Origin: Tenacibaculum sp. MAR_2010_89 | GTDB taxonomy: Bacteria; Bacteroidota; Bacteroidia; Flavobacteriales; Flavobacteriaceae | DNA length: 64,000 nt | Reading direction: 5' to 3' | NCBI RefSeq assembly: GCF_900105985.1 | Contig: NZ_FNUB01000005.1 | Coordinates: 2,914,001-2,978,000, forward strand | Shown: positions 47,973 to 58,017 of the stretch, piece by piece | Numbering within the stretch: the first letter of the stretch is position 1 | How the letters are laid out: the number at the start of each line of letters is the position of its first letter | Program-made: the position numbers and the translations under genes | Notes under the pieces: model-generated | Told to the model about the DNA's origin: nothing | The model's input: the letters and a program-made list of their open reading frames with translations, nothing else | Database searches by the model: none

Positions 47973-50900
47973 GTGCATTTAATTTCTACCATACCGGGCG
48001 GCTGGAATCCTAACGATGAAGGAGTATTTTACATTGATCAATCTCCTGGAGATATTGTTTTTTTATCTTCAGCAGATTCTGATTTATTTATGATGAATAA
48101 TGCCTACAAATTAGTGCATAATTCTGTAGAAAATGCACCTTCATTTCGGTTTGCTAATCTTAGTTACTTTAAACAAGAATTAACTATAGATGCGTATGTT
48201 GATGAGGTAATTTCTTCCGCTAAAATTGTTGTACTTAAACTTTTAGGAGGAAAAGCCTATTATAATTATTTATGTGAAGCTGTAACTGATTGTTGTCAAG
48301 AAAATAACATCAAATTAATATTCTTACCTGGTGATAACAAACCTGATTTAGAGTTAATGCAATCTTCTAACATTCCGTTAAAAAATGTTGATTTAATTTG
48401 GAAATACATCCAGTCAGGTGGTATAGAAAATTGTCAATCCGCTTTACAATTAATTAGTAATAGAATTAGTGATGTAGAAATAATACCTAATGCTATTAAA
48501 ACGATTCCTGATTTATTTTTATATCACCCTGAAGAAGGAATTTATACTACTTTAAAACCAAAAAGCAACCAAAAACAAGCCATTATTTTTGGGTACCGAA
48601 GCTACTATTTATCTAATAATTTAGCACCTATACACAGTCTTATTAATACATTAGAAATACAAGGCATTTCAGCTGTTGTTTTAATGGCTGCTGGCTATCG
48701 TGAACATGATATTCAGCAACAAATATTCGACTTACTAAAACAACATCATCTTAAAAGCCTTCAGATTATTATAAACACTACGGGGTTTAGTGTGCAAGGA
48801 TTTCATGACACCACACAAAGTTTATTTGCTATTTTTAACGTTCCCGTAATTCAAGCCATTATGGGAAGTTGTAATCATGAAAGTTGGTTAGAAGGTGATT
48901 TCGGCTTGCCTCCTACTGATATTGCAATGAATATTGCCCTACCAGAAGTGGATGGTAAAATTATCTCTAAAGTTATTTCATTTAAAGAATCCATAGAAAA
49001 AGACACTTTAACAGATTCTGAAGTTGTTTCTTATGTACCACATATTGAAGGTTGCCAGTTTGTTGCTAAAATGGCAAAAGCTTGGATAAATCTTCAGAAT
49101 AAAAATAATTCAGAAAAGAAAATCGCTTTAGTTTTACCAAATTATCCAAATAAAAATAGTCGTTTAGCAAATGGTGTTGGTTTAGATACTCCACAAAGTA
49201 CCTTGCAAATATTAGCGCAATTAGCTGATGAAAATTACGAATTAGCTGCTAATTACCCCACAACAACTAACGAACTTATAAATAAATTAACCGATGCTGT
49301 TACCAATGATGTAGAGACTATAAATACTTTAAATGAGCGTAAAACAATTCGTTTAGAAGAAAGTGTTTTTTATGAATATTACAATCAATTATCTCCAACA
49401 CTTCGAAATACTGTAGAAGCACAATGGGGACAACCAAATGAATCTCCTAATTACAAAGAAGGCGCTTTTTTAATTCCCGGGTTTTTATCTAAAAATATTT
49501 TTGTTAGTATTCAACCTAGTAGAGGTTATAATTTAGATTTACAAGCAAGTTATCATTCACCAGACTTACCTCCTCCTCCAGCTTATTTGGCGTATTACAT
49601 TTGGTTACAACACCATTTTAAAGCAGATGCTTTAGTGCATATTGGTAAGCACGGAAACTTAGAGTGGCTTCCTGGAAAAAGCGTTGCCTTGAGTAAAGAA
49701 ACGTGTTTTCCAGCTGCTATTTTAGGGCCGATTCCACATTTTTATCCTTTTATAATTAATGATCCAGGAGAAGGAACACAGGCTAAAAGAAGAAATCAAG
49801 CAATTATATTAGATCATTTAATTCCGCCAATGACACGAGCTGAGAATTATGGTGATTTACTAAAGTTAGAGCTTTTAATTGATGAGTTTTACGAATCGGC
49901 TTTAGTTGATAGAAAACGTGCTACTCTAATAAAATCTAAAATTGAAAACCTTGTAAATGAAACCCATCTTAAAACAGATTTAAATCAAGATGGAAAAGAT
50001 ATTGACGCTTTATTAGAAGTAATTGACGGTTATTTATGTGAATTAAAAGAGTCACAAATTAGAGGAGGGCTACATATTTTAGGAAAATTACCCCGACAAG
50101 AAAAACTAGTCGATTTAATTGTTGCCTTACATCGATTACCTCAAGGAAATTTAAAAGGAATAACACAATGTTTATCTGAAGATTTACAACTTAATTTCGA
50201 CCCAATTAACGTTACCTATTCTGATATATTTAAAAAAGAGATTTTTGGTATTTCTTGTAGAACCTTCGGGCAAGCTGTTGAACTTTTAGAAAATAAATCT
50301 AAAAACATCATTAGTCAATTAATATGTGGAAATACCATTCCTAAAATTGGAGAATCTACTCATGAATTGATTAATTATATAAAATTACATACTCTACCAG
50401 TATTACAGAAAACAAGTAATGAAATTGGAAATTTAATTAAAGGGTTAAATGGACAGTATGTTCCTGCAGGTGGCTCTGGTGCGCCAACCAGAGGTAGATT
50501 AGACATTTTACCTACTGGAAGAAATTTTTATTCAGTTGATGTACGTACTATTCCTTCTGAAACCGCGTATCAATTAGGTCAAAAAAGTGCTCAGAATATT
50601 ATTGATCGTTACTTACAAGAAAATGGAGAATATCCTACTTCTATTGGGTTATCTGTTTGGGGTACCTCAACAATGCGAACTAGTGGAGATGATATTGCAC
50701 AAGCACTAGCTTTGATAGGAGTTAAACCTATTTGGCAAGGAAGTAACCGACGGGTTAAAGACTTCAAAGTGCTTTCAACTCTAGAACTTAAAAGACCAAG
50801 AATAGATGTAATGTTACGTATTTCTGGTTTTTTTAGAGATGCTTTTCCTGATATAATTTCCCTATTTAATGCTGCTATTGAAAAAGTGGCAGAATTAGAT

Positions 50901-51719
50901 GAAACTGATGAACAAAACCCTATAAAAAAACGTGTAGCTGCTGAAAGGAAAGAATGGCAGAACCAAGGGTTAGATGACAAGCAAGCCAATGAACGAGCTT
51001 TATACCGTGTGTTTGGTTCAAAACCTGGTGCATATGGCGCTGGATTACAAGGCTTAATTGATGGAAAAAACTGGACGACTTCAGATGATTTAGCGCAGGC
51101 TTATATCAATTGGAGTGGTTATGCTTACTTTGGTAAAAACAACAGTGGTAAGTCTGCACATGAAACCTTTAAAAAACGATTATCCTCTATTGAAGTGGTT
51201 ATGCAGAATCAAGACAATAGAGAACATGATATTTTAGACTCTGATGATTATTATCAATTTCAAGGAGGAATGACAGCTGCTGTTAACACCATAAAAGGAT
51301 CCCAACCTGAAACTTATTTTGGAGATCATTCCCGACCTGATAATCCGAAGGTAAAATCTTTGAAAGAAGAATTATTAAAAGTCTTTAGATCTCGAGTAGT
51401 CAATCCAAAATGGATGCAAGGTATGCGAGAACATGGCTATAAAGGTGCTTTTGAAATGGCAGCTACTATGGATTATCTTTTTGCTTATGATGCTACTACC
51501 AATTTAATAGAAGATTTTATGTATGAACAAATTACTGAAAATTATTTGTTTAATGATGAAAATAAAGCTTTTATAGAAGAACATAATCCTTGGGCTTTAA
51601 AAGATATGTCTGAACGAATGTTAGAAGCTGTTCAAAGAGGAATGTGGGAAAATCCTTCAGAAGAAATCGTACATGAATTAAAGGAAATTTATAAAAAATC
51701 AGATGCTATCACTGAATAA
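47973..51719 (+). CDS. cobN: Cobaltochelatase large subunit CobN
   Basis: A 1248-aa CobN/BchH-type subunit. Markers: IPGGWNPNDEG at the start, IQPSRGYNLD, HIGKHGNLEWLPGKS (about 557-571), LHILGKLPRQE, and GLSVWGTSTMRTSGDDIAQA. It binds the tetrapyrrole and inserts metal with ATP from the ChlI-ChlD-like protein encoded upstream. Translation starts with GTG. HmuS-type haem enzymes belong to the same family, but location in this cluster favours cobalt. Confidence 0.92.
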   Translation: MHLISTIPGGWNPNDEGVFYIDQSPGDIVFLSSADSDLFMMNNAYKLVHNSVENAPSFRFANLSYFKQELTIDAYVDEVISSAKIVVLKLLGGKAYYNYLCEAVTDCCQENNIKLIFLPGDNKPDLELMQSSNIPLKNVDLIWKYIQSGGIENCQSALQLISNRISDVEIIPNAIKTIPDLFLYHPEEGIYTTLKPKSNQKQAIIFGYRSYYLSNNLAPIHSLINTLEIQGISAVVLMAAGYREHDIQQQIFDLLKQHHLKSLQIIINTTGFSVQGFHDTTQSLFAIFNVPVIQAIMGSCNHESWLEGDFGLPPTDIAMNIALPEVDGKIISKVISFKESIEKDTLTDSEVVSYVPHIEGCQFVAKMAKAWINLQNKNNSEKKIALVLPNYPNKNSRLANGVGLDTPQSTLQILAQLADENYELAANYPTTTNELINKLTDAVTNDVETINTLNERKTIRLEESVFYEYYNQLSPTLRNTVEAQWGQPNESPNYKEGAFLIPGFLSKNIFVSIQPSRGYNLDLQASYHSPDLPPPPAYLAYYIWLQHHFKADALVHIGKHGNLEWLPGKSVALSKETCFPAAILGPIPHFYPFIINDPGEGTQAKRRNQAIILDHLIPPMTRAENYGDLLKLELLIDEFYESALVDRKRATLIKSKIENLVNETHLKTDLNQDGKDIDALLEVIDGYLCELKESQIRGGLHILGKLPRQEKLVDLIVALHRLPQGNLKGITQCLSEDLQLNFDPINVTYSDIFKKEIFGISCRTFGQAVELLENKSKNIISQLICGNTIPKIGESTHELINYIKLHTLPVLQKTSNEIGNLIKGLNGQYVPAGGSGAPTRGRLDILPTGRNFYSVDVRTIPSETAYQLGQKSAQNIIDRYLQENGEYPTSIGLSVWGTSTMRTSGDDIAQALALIGVKPIWQGSNRRVKDFKVLSTLELKRPRIDVMLRISGFFRDAFPDIISLFNAAIEKVAELDETDEQNPIKKRVAAERKEWQNQGLDDKQANERALYRVFGSKPGAYGAGLQGLIDGKNWTTSDDLAQAYINWSGYAYFGKNNSGKSAHETFKKRLSSIEVVMQNQDNREHDILDSDDYYQFQGGMTAAVNTIKGSQPETYFGDHSRPDNPKVKSLKEELLKVFRSRVVNPKWMQGMREHGYKGAFEMAATMDYLFAYDATTNLIEDFMYEQITENYLFNDENKAFIEEHNPWALKDMSERMLEAVQRGMWENPSEEIVHELKEIYKKSDAITE

Positions 51720-51822
51720 AGAAGTTATTTATATCAATACATATTATTCGATAAACAATTTATTAAAATAGTTATTAAAAAATAAATTACCTTTATTGCT
51801 TTAACCCCTATCCCCTTTTATT

Positions 51823-54459
51823 ATGAGACAATTAAGTATTTACTTACTTACTTTGATGATTATTTTCTCTTGTAAACTTGAGAAAAAAGACTCCGTAAGT
51901 ATTCCTCAAAAGCATAAAAAAGAAAAAAAAGAAGAGAATCCTGATAAATATGCCATCTGGACAGAGGCTCAAGCTGCTAGGCATCAAAAGATATTACAAA
52001 AGCTAACTACTTCTGCTAAAAAATTTAACCATAAAAAAGGAAGTTTTACTAGTTATGCGAATGGTAATTTAAACGGTTCTTGGATAAATAGAGGCCCTAA
52101 AAATATGCCTGGCGCCTTTAAATTTGCTGAGATGTTAGAAGGTACCGATATTATTTATGGAGTAACTCACAATCACTACGCTGGTGAGTTTAATTCAAAA
52201 GCTTATATTTTTAAAGGAACTGTATACAACCCAAAAACAGGGAAAGGCGGTGACGATTTTACATTACTTACTGCTAATTGGCCAAACAGGTATCAAAACT
52301 TATTTGCTTTTAAAATTGGAGCTACTACCCGATTAATAGCACACATTGAAAATGGTCCTTTATACTATTCAGATGATGAAGGAACCACTTGGGCTCGCTC
52401 AAATGGATTACCTGATGCTAATACAAGTTCAGCTATTAACAGACAAGACAATCATACTATATATGTAACCAATGGTCAAAAAATATACATATCTACCGAT
52501 AAAGGAATTAACTTTACTCTACTAAAAGATTACGGTTCTCCTAAAAAAAGTAGTTTTTTATATACTCCAAGGTTTTCAGCACAGCCAAATTCTAATACAG
52601 TTTATTTAGCTAGAAATGGTTCTTTTTATCAATTAAACAACGCTAAAACTGATTTTACATTATCAGGAACTTATATAAATAGTCATGGTAATCGTCAATT
52701 TAGTATTGGAGGTGATAGTAGAGTTCTTTATATTACTGAAAACAAAAACTATTGGGTATCTACTGATCATGGTAAAACTTGGACTAGTAAATCACCGAAA
52801 GGAAATTGGTACGGAGATAGAACTGGAAAAATGTCACCAGGTAAATTCTTTGCTGTACACCCAGAAAATCCAAATATTTCTATTGCAGGATATGCACAAC
52901 CAGTAATTTCTTTAGATAAACTAGATACCGATTTGTCAACAACCAGTGGCTGGGGAAGATATCAAAATGGAACACATTTAAAGGCTGAAGACTATTATAA
53001 TAGGATTCGATTTAATTATCATCCAGATTTTCAAGCTTCGCACTTTTTTTACAATAGCTCTGGCGATTTGTTTTCTGCTAGGTGTTCAGATGGCGGTATT
53101 TTTATTTCTTATAAAGAATGGAAAAGCTTTCCTAATGAAGGTACAGCATTTGATAATTCAGGATATGCCAATGCTCACTACATTAATTTAAATGTATTAA
53201 ATACCATAAATCCTTTAATTTATAGAGAAAATATTTTTACAGGCGCTAACAATCCAAATCACATTTACTATAGCACTCAAGATCAAGGAAGTGGTAGTAT
53301 TATCAGTGATACAAATAATGAAACTCTAGATTTTTACCAAAGTATTGGAGGTGATGGACCTCCAATAGATAGTTATGATGGTAAACATGCTTGGAAATGG
53401 CAACGAGAAGGTAAAAAAGTATATGCTCCAGTAAAGATTTATAGTAATACTGGAAGTTTTCAATCTATAGGAAAAATCAACTCCCTTTTTAAAGAAGAGA
53501 ATTCTGTTAGTTTTACCAAAAAATCAGAAATGGGTTGGGTACAAACATATATAGACCATGCTGATTCAGATAAAAATATGTGGATTTTAGCTCAAGATTT
53601 AAATAGAGTTACTTGGGATGGTACAAATATTACTTCACACATAATTAATAAAGGTAATAACCACGTAGCTGCACTTGCTCAAGCTACAGGAAATCCAAAT
53701 AAATTATACATGCTTCAAGATAGCAAAGTATTTATTTCAACAGATAGGGGGACTTCATTTAATACCTCAGCCGACACTCCTTTTTCTTTAACAAATGAAT
53801 CTTGGGGAAAAGGTGATATAGGTAGTGGAGTTGTATTACCTACTAACGATAATTGGATTTTATTTTGTGGCCCAAGTACCAATAATGTTGGTGCTATTTT
53901 ATCAAAAGATGGAGGACAAACTTGGATTGATGTTACTGGAGATTTTCCTAGTGGAATTGATGCACAAACTGGAGGAATGGTAGCTACACCTAATGGTAAA
54001 TTTGTATTTGCAGGTACAGATATTGGTCCTTATGTTTTTGATGTTACTAATGAAAAATGGTATTCTTTAGCGGAAGGTATTGGTTTTTTTAATGCAATGG
54101 ATGTTGATTACATTCCCGCTATAAATACGGTTCGTTTTGCTTCATGGGGATCAGGAATTTTAGATTTTAAAATTGAAGCGAAATCATTAGGTGTAAATGA
54201 TCATACTTTAAATACATTGACACTTTTCCCTAACCCTGCTAAGGATTTTGTAACAATCAATTTAGAATCTTTATTAATCAATAAAGTAACCATTGAAGTT
54301 TTTACCCTTCAAGGAAAAAGAGTGATTCATAAAAAAGAAATTTCTTTCATTAATAAAAAAACCACACTAAATACTTCTAAACTTGTGGCTGGAATATACC
54401 TAATTACTATTACTGGTGAAAACAATAACAAAGCGACTAAAAAAATGATTATAGAATAG
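51823..54459 (+). CDS. T9SS-exported protein with Asp-box (BNR) repeats
   Basis: An 878-aa protein. N-terminal hydrophobic signal ends IIFSCK, which also resembles a lipobox. The body has sialidase/VPS10-like Asp-box repeats: YYSDDEGTTW, ISTDKGINF, VSTDHGKTW, ISTDRGTSF and LSKDGGQTW, expected to form a beta-propeller. The end (about 800-878) is a type A T9SS sorting domain: LFPNPAKDFVTINL to GIYLITITGENNNKATKKM. Secreted or surface-bound; substrate unknown. Independent of the B12 operon upstream by spacing (103 bp). Confidence 0.88.
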   Translation: MRQLSIYLLTLMIIFSCKLEKKDSVSIPQKHKKEKKEENPDKYAIWTEAQAARHQKILQKLTTSAKKFNHKKGSFTSYANGNLNGSWINRGPKNMPGAFKFAEMLEGTDIIYGVTHNHYAGEFNSKAYIFKGTVYNPKTGKGGDDFTLLTANWPNRYQNLFAFKIGATTRLIAHIENGPLYYSDDEGTTWARSNGLPDANTSSAINRQDNHTIYVTNGQKIYISTDKGINFTLLKDYGSPKKSSFLYTPRFSAQPNSNTVYLARNGSFYQLNNAKTDFTLSGTYINSHGNRQFSIGGDSRVLYITENKNYWVSTDHGKTWTSKSPKGNWYGDRTGKMSPGKFFAVHPENPNISIAGYAQPVISLDKLDTDLSTTSGWGRYQNGTHLKAEDYYNRIRFNYHPDFQASHFFYNSSGDLFSARCSDGGIFISYKEWKSFPNEGTAFDNSGYANAHYINLNVLNTINPLIYRENIFTGANNPNHIYYSTQDQGSGSIISDTNNETLDFYQSIGGDGPPIDSYDGKHAWKWQREGKKVYAPVKIYSNTGSFQSIGKINSLFKEENSVSFTKKSEMGWVQTYIDHADSDKNMWILAQDLNRVTWDGTNITSHIINKGNNHVAALAQATGNPNKLYMLQDSKVFISTDRGTSFNTSADTPFSLTNESWGKGDIGSGVVLPTNDNWILFCGPSTNNVGAILSKDGGQTWIDVTGDFPSGIDAQTGGMVATPNGKFVFAGTDIGPYVFDVTNEKWYSLAEGIGFFNAMDVDYIPAINTVRFASWGSGILDFKIEAKSLGVNDHTLNTLTLFPNPAKDFVTINLESLLINKVTIEVFTLQGKRVIHKKEISFINKKTTLNTSKLVAGIYLITITGENNNKATKKMIIE

Positions 54460-54482
54460 CTTTTTTCTAAACTTATCAATAA

Positions 54483-54518
54483 AAAACACAAGTAACTTAA
54501 ATTAGTTACTTGTGTTTT
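54483..54518. terminator. Bidirectional terminator between two T9SS cargo genes
   Basis: A 15-bp perfect stem (AAAACACAAGTAACT with AGTTACTTGTGTTTT) and a 6-nt loop between convergent genes, with T-rich sequence on the plus side and A-rich on the other. Confidence 0.88.
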
Positions 54519-54530
54519 CTTTTTTTAATA

Positions 54531-55859
54531 TTATTTAACAAGTACTCTCTTTGTACAAGTACCTTCTTTAAAATTTAGTTTTAAAATATATACACCACTA
54601 GGAATAATATTTGTAGCTATTTTATTGCCTTTGCCTTTAGTAGTAATAATACCGTAAATATCATACATAATGTATCCCAGTAATTTGCTGTTTTTTGGGT
54701 ACTTTACTGTAATCTCCTCTGCTGTAGTAATTACTTGTACAGCATTCGATATATCACCTGCTACAAAATTTTCTGTAACGGAATTAAAACCAGTCCACAA
54801 AGCCCCAGGGTCTGTAACATATGCTCCAATAGTACCCGATGGTATGTGCAAATTTATTGTACTACGATTGTAACCAAAAGAATCTCCTAAACCTGTAACT
54901 ATTGTTGGTGGTACTGTAGCTAATGAGGTCACACTTGTTAAAGGGTTTGAAGCAAATGCTCCACCTTCGATGGTATCTACATTACTTGGTATGGTTATAT
55001 TTGTTAATTCATTACCACTAAATGCCCACATCCTTATTTTTGTTACAGAATTAGGAATTACAATACTAGAAAGATTATTACTTTGAAAAGTAGCACCTCC
55101 TATAAATGTAATCGTATTTGGAAGAGTTACACTAGCAAGTTGGTTACTTTGAAATGCCCCATTACCTATATACGTTACACTATTAGGAATAAAAATACTT
55201 GATAAATTATTACTATTAAAAGAATTAGCACCTATACTCGTTATAGTGTTAGGAATAGTGATACTTGTTAATTCATTATACTTAAAAAGTGTACTTGAAA
55301 TACTTGTCATTCCACTAGAGATAGTTGCACTCGTAATTTCATTATTTTCAAAAGCTCCATTTCCAACAGTTATAATATTATTTGGAAGTATTACACTTGC
55401 AATTTGGTTATTTTTAAAAGCTTCATAACCAATAATTGTAAGAGCAGAAGAGAAAGAAATGTCCGTTAATAAATTATCCTTAAAAGCCTTATAACCAATA
55501 CTAATTACACTATCAGGAATTAGTACATTTGTTAAATAATTATCTTCAAAAGCTCCATTTCTAATACTAATTACGCTATTAGGAATTGTTACATTTACTA
55601 ATGAATTGTATTTAAAAGCATTTGCTCCAATTTCTGTAACACTATAAGTTATGCCAATACCTCCAGTGCCCAATATATGCCTAGTAACTGAACTAGGAAT
55701 TACAACTGTTGTTCCACCAGTTGTATTATAATCTATAACTTTTACTTTATTGGGTTGAGTAGATATTACTTCATAAGTTAATTTTCCTGAAATAAAAGTT
55801 TGTGAATGCCCTACTACAGATATAAACAGTAAGGTGACAATAAGTAATGTTTTTTTCAT
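54531..55859 (-). CDS. BspA-type leucine-rich repeat surface protein with T9SS sorting domain
   Basis: A 442-aa protein with a signal peptide (ends GHSQ), then about twelve 23-residue LRR_5/BspA repeats of the pattern LTSITIPNTITSIGANSF, where the F and N spacing is regular. The C-terminus is a T9SS tail (about 370-442: VYILKLNFKEGTCTKRV). Such proteins are adhesins or host/matrix-binding in other Bacteroidota; the ligand here is unknown. Confidence 0.88.
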   Translation of the reverse strand: MKKTLLIVTLLFISVVGHSQTFISGKLTYEVISTQPNKVKVIDYNTTGGTTVVIPSSVTRHILGTGGIGITYSVTEIGANAFKYNSLVNVTIPNSVISIRNGAFEDNYLTNVLIPDSVISIGYKAFKDNLLTDISFSSALTIIGYEAFKNNQIASVILPNNIITVGNGAFENNEITSATISSGMTSISSTLFKYNELTSITIPNTITSIGANSFNSNNLSSIFIPNSVTYIGNGAFQSNQLASVTLPNTITFIGGATFQSNNLSSIVIPNSVTKIRMWAFSGNELTNITIPSNVDTIEGGAFASNPLTSVTSLATVPPTIVTGLGDSFGYNRSTINLHIPSGTIGAYVTDPGALWTGFNSVTENFVAGDISNAVQVITTAEEITVKYPKNSKLLGYIMYDIYGIITTKGKGNKIATNIIPSGVYILKLNFKEGTCTKRVLVK

Positions 55860-56271
55860 AAGATTTGTTTTAGTTATTATTTACCATAAAACTATATCAA
55901 ACTAATGAAGAGAAAAACAGAAAAACTATTTCGGTTAACTCTAAATAAATATATGTAATACTAGAAGTAATATGCGTAAAATTGAAATATTAATGTTATT
56001 CCTCTTAAAAATATTTAATATTTACGAATCATTTTTAAAAGTAGCTAGTCTTTATTTGGTTCTATATAATTAATCAAAAATGATTATTTCAAACTAACAT
56101 GTTTAATAAGTCCTTTCTTTTTAATCGTTCAGATATTATCGTAGTAGATAATGTTTTTTTTGCACTGATTGTTCTTTTCTACTTGAACAATAATACCTTT
56201 CATTTTCTAATGAAACTATTTTTAACCTAAAAATTAATTTTTAGGTTAAAAAATAAGAATAGAATAAATTT
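55860..56271. other. Non-coding gap with a 30-bp perfect palindrome
   Basis: About 410 bp without a gene. It holds the promoter region of the BspA-type gene near its right side of the start, several AT-rich stretches and no convincing small ORF. A perfect palindrome with half-site TTTAACCTAAAAATT spans 56221-56250, close to the end of the VanX-like gene. No T-run follows on either strand, so it does not look like a standard terminator. Confidence 0.7.
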
Positions 56272-56954
56272 TTAAACCACTTCATCAATTATTCCATATA
56301 ATGCAAAATCTTTTTCTTTTTCAATAGCCCAAATAACATTTCCATAATCAAAATGCCAATATTCTTTAGGATCGCATACAAAGCCTTCTCCTTCAAATAA
56401 GCCAATTAATAAAGCTCTATTTTTTTTGCTTCTTCACTAATTTCAGGATGATAAGGATAACATTTTTTTGAAAGAACAATATCATACCCTTGGTTTGTCC
56501 CAAAATCCATCACACAATTTTTAGTAATGTCATAAATTAATGCATCTATAGATCCTCCTGTAGCATGCATTGACTTTGAAGGTGGGGCAATAAAATAACT
56601 AACTATCTCTTTAACCTCATCGTAAGATTTTTCTGGATGCTCTTTTTCAAATAATTTCAATTTAGTATCCCATAGAATCTGTTGATGATCAAAAGATCTC
56701 CATACAGAACGAATAATCAATATTTTATTTTGAATATCTAACTTCTTAGTTATTCGTTCTATTTTTCCCAAGATACCTTCTCTAACTAGGTACATATAAT
56801 CCGCAGATATTGAAGGCTCAAAAATCAAATTAAAATCTGTATTCATTAAACTCTTTAAAGGTGAATGATTCTCTCGAATCCAAATTGAAGGAGTTAAAAG
56901 TTTATTTTTACTATCCTTTTTTTCAACTGATTCACAGTACACTTTCTCTTTCAT
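56272..56954 (-). pseudogene. VanX-like D-Ala-D-Ala dipeptidase (M15D), frameshifted
   Basis: The translated frame (182 aa) stops at 56406. It has RSVWRSFDHQQ and the metal motif SMHATGGSIDALIYD. If the A8 run at about 56420-56428 is read as A9, the frame continues to a stop at 56272-56274 and adds FEGEGFVCDPKEYWHFDYG, which holds the catalytic E-x-WH of VanX-type peptidases. So the present reading lacks the catalytic ending. A homopolymer sequencing error, slippage or a real loss cannot be separated. Overlaps the racemase gene by 23 bp. Confidence 0.75.
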
Positions 56955-58017
56955 TAAAATTGATTATATTTTTAGTTATATATGATGAATTTAATGCTCC
57001 TAATAAAGCATTGTAGTTCAAGTCAAATTCTACGATATCACCTACTCTTAAATTTGATTTAGTATTATCTATCACGATATGATCACTACTTGCTCCCAAA
57101 ACAAATACATTTTGTCTAGGAGTAATACCAGCAACAGCAACATCTTGTTGTCCGATAGCTAAAATAGCCCTCCTCATTAAACCATCATCTTTAAATTTTG
57201 GGATTTTACCATTGACATTTTGATATACTACACCATAAGGTTGTGAAGGCTTTATTTTTGATTCTATTACTTCTGCTACTAATGTAAAAGCATCTCCAAA
57301 AAGACCTAGAATTGCTGATCTACAAAGTGATTCTGTACCTAAAAAAATAGATTCTCCTATGCGTAAGTTATTTACTCTACCTAAATTTTTTGAAGTTTTA
57401 AACCAAAAAAAATTTGCTGAATTTCCACCAGAGATAATAGTTAAAATAATATTAAATTTTTTTTCTAAATGAATAGTTATTAAAGAAAGCTCATTCATCT
57501 TATCAGTATCTGGTTTTATTCCACCAAAGCAAGTAAGATTTGTTCCTATACCTATCAAAAGCAGCCCTTTTAATTCTAATACTTCTTTTACTATATTATC
57601 CATTTCTAAAGGCATAATCCCCTCTCGTAAATCTCCCAACTCTACCATAAGAATTATTTTATGCACAATATGATTCCTTAAGGCATATTTTGAAAGTTCT
57701 TTTAGAACTGTTAGCTCAGTATTTAAACTTATATCTGTATGATTAACAACTTTTTCTGCTAGACTCAAAGAAGGTGTTCTAAGTAACAAGTACTGTGCAC
57801 TTATACCTTTTCTACGCATTTTTATAATATTCTCAAGTCTGGAATCTGCAAGAATTTCAATACCGTTTTTTACTAAAACAGCTGCAATTATTGGATTGCC
57901 TCCTATAACTTTAGTTACTCCAGTAACATAAATTCCTTTAGTACGATATAACCTTTTTAACTGTTTGACATTATGAGCAATTTTTCTAAGGTCAATATCT
58001 ATTCTAGGAAGGCTCAA
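56932..58017 (-). CDS. Alanine/ornithine racemase-family PLP enzyme
   Basis: A 361-aa fold-type III PLP enzyme. The opening PRIDIDLRKIAHNVKQL and the pyridoxal lysine in VTGVTKVIGG (K36 region) match alanine racemase-type proteins; IISGGNSANFF and LRIGESIFLG follow. Family members racemise alanine, ornithine or other amino acids. It overlaps the DUF1611 gene by 4 bp, and the pairing with DUF1611 suggests D-amino-acid metabolism. Confidence 0.82.
   Translation of the reverse strand: MSLPRIDIDLRKIAHNVKQLKRLYRTKGIYVTGVTKVIGGNPIIAAVLVKNGIEILADSRLENIIKMRRKGISAQYLLLRTPSLSLAEKVVNHTDISLNTELTVLKELSKYALRNHIVHKIILMVELGDLREGIMPLEMDNIVKEVLELKGLLLIGIGTNLTCFGGIKPDTDKMNELSLITIHLEKKFNIILTIISGGNSANFFWFKTSKNLGRVNNLRIGESIFLGTESLCRSAILGLFGDAFTLVAEVIESKIKPSQPYGVVYQNVNGKIPKFKDDGLMRRAILAIGQQDVAVAGITPRQNVFVLGASSDHIVIDNTKSNLRVGDIVEFDLNYNALLGALNSSYITKNIINFNERESVL

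Noticed and set aside
50609..50989. 126-aa minus-strand frame inside cobN
   Set aside because: It is a shadow of the conserved CobN region and has no features of its own.
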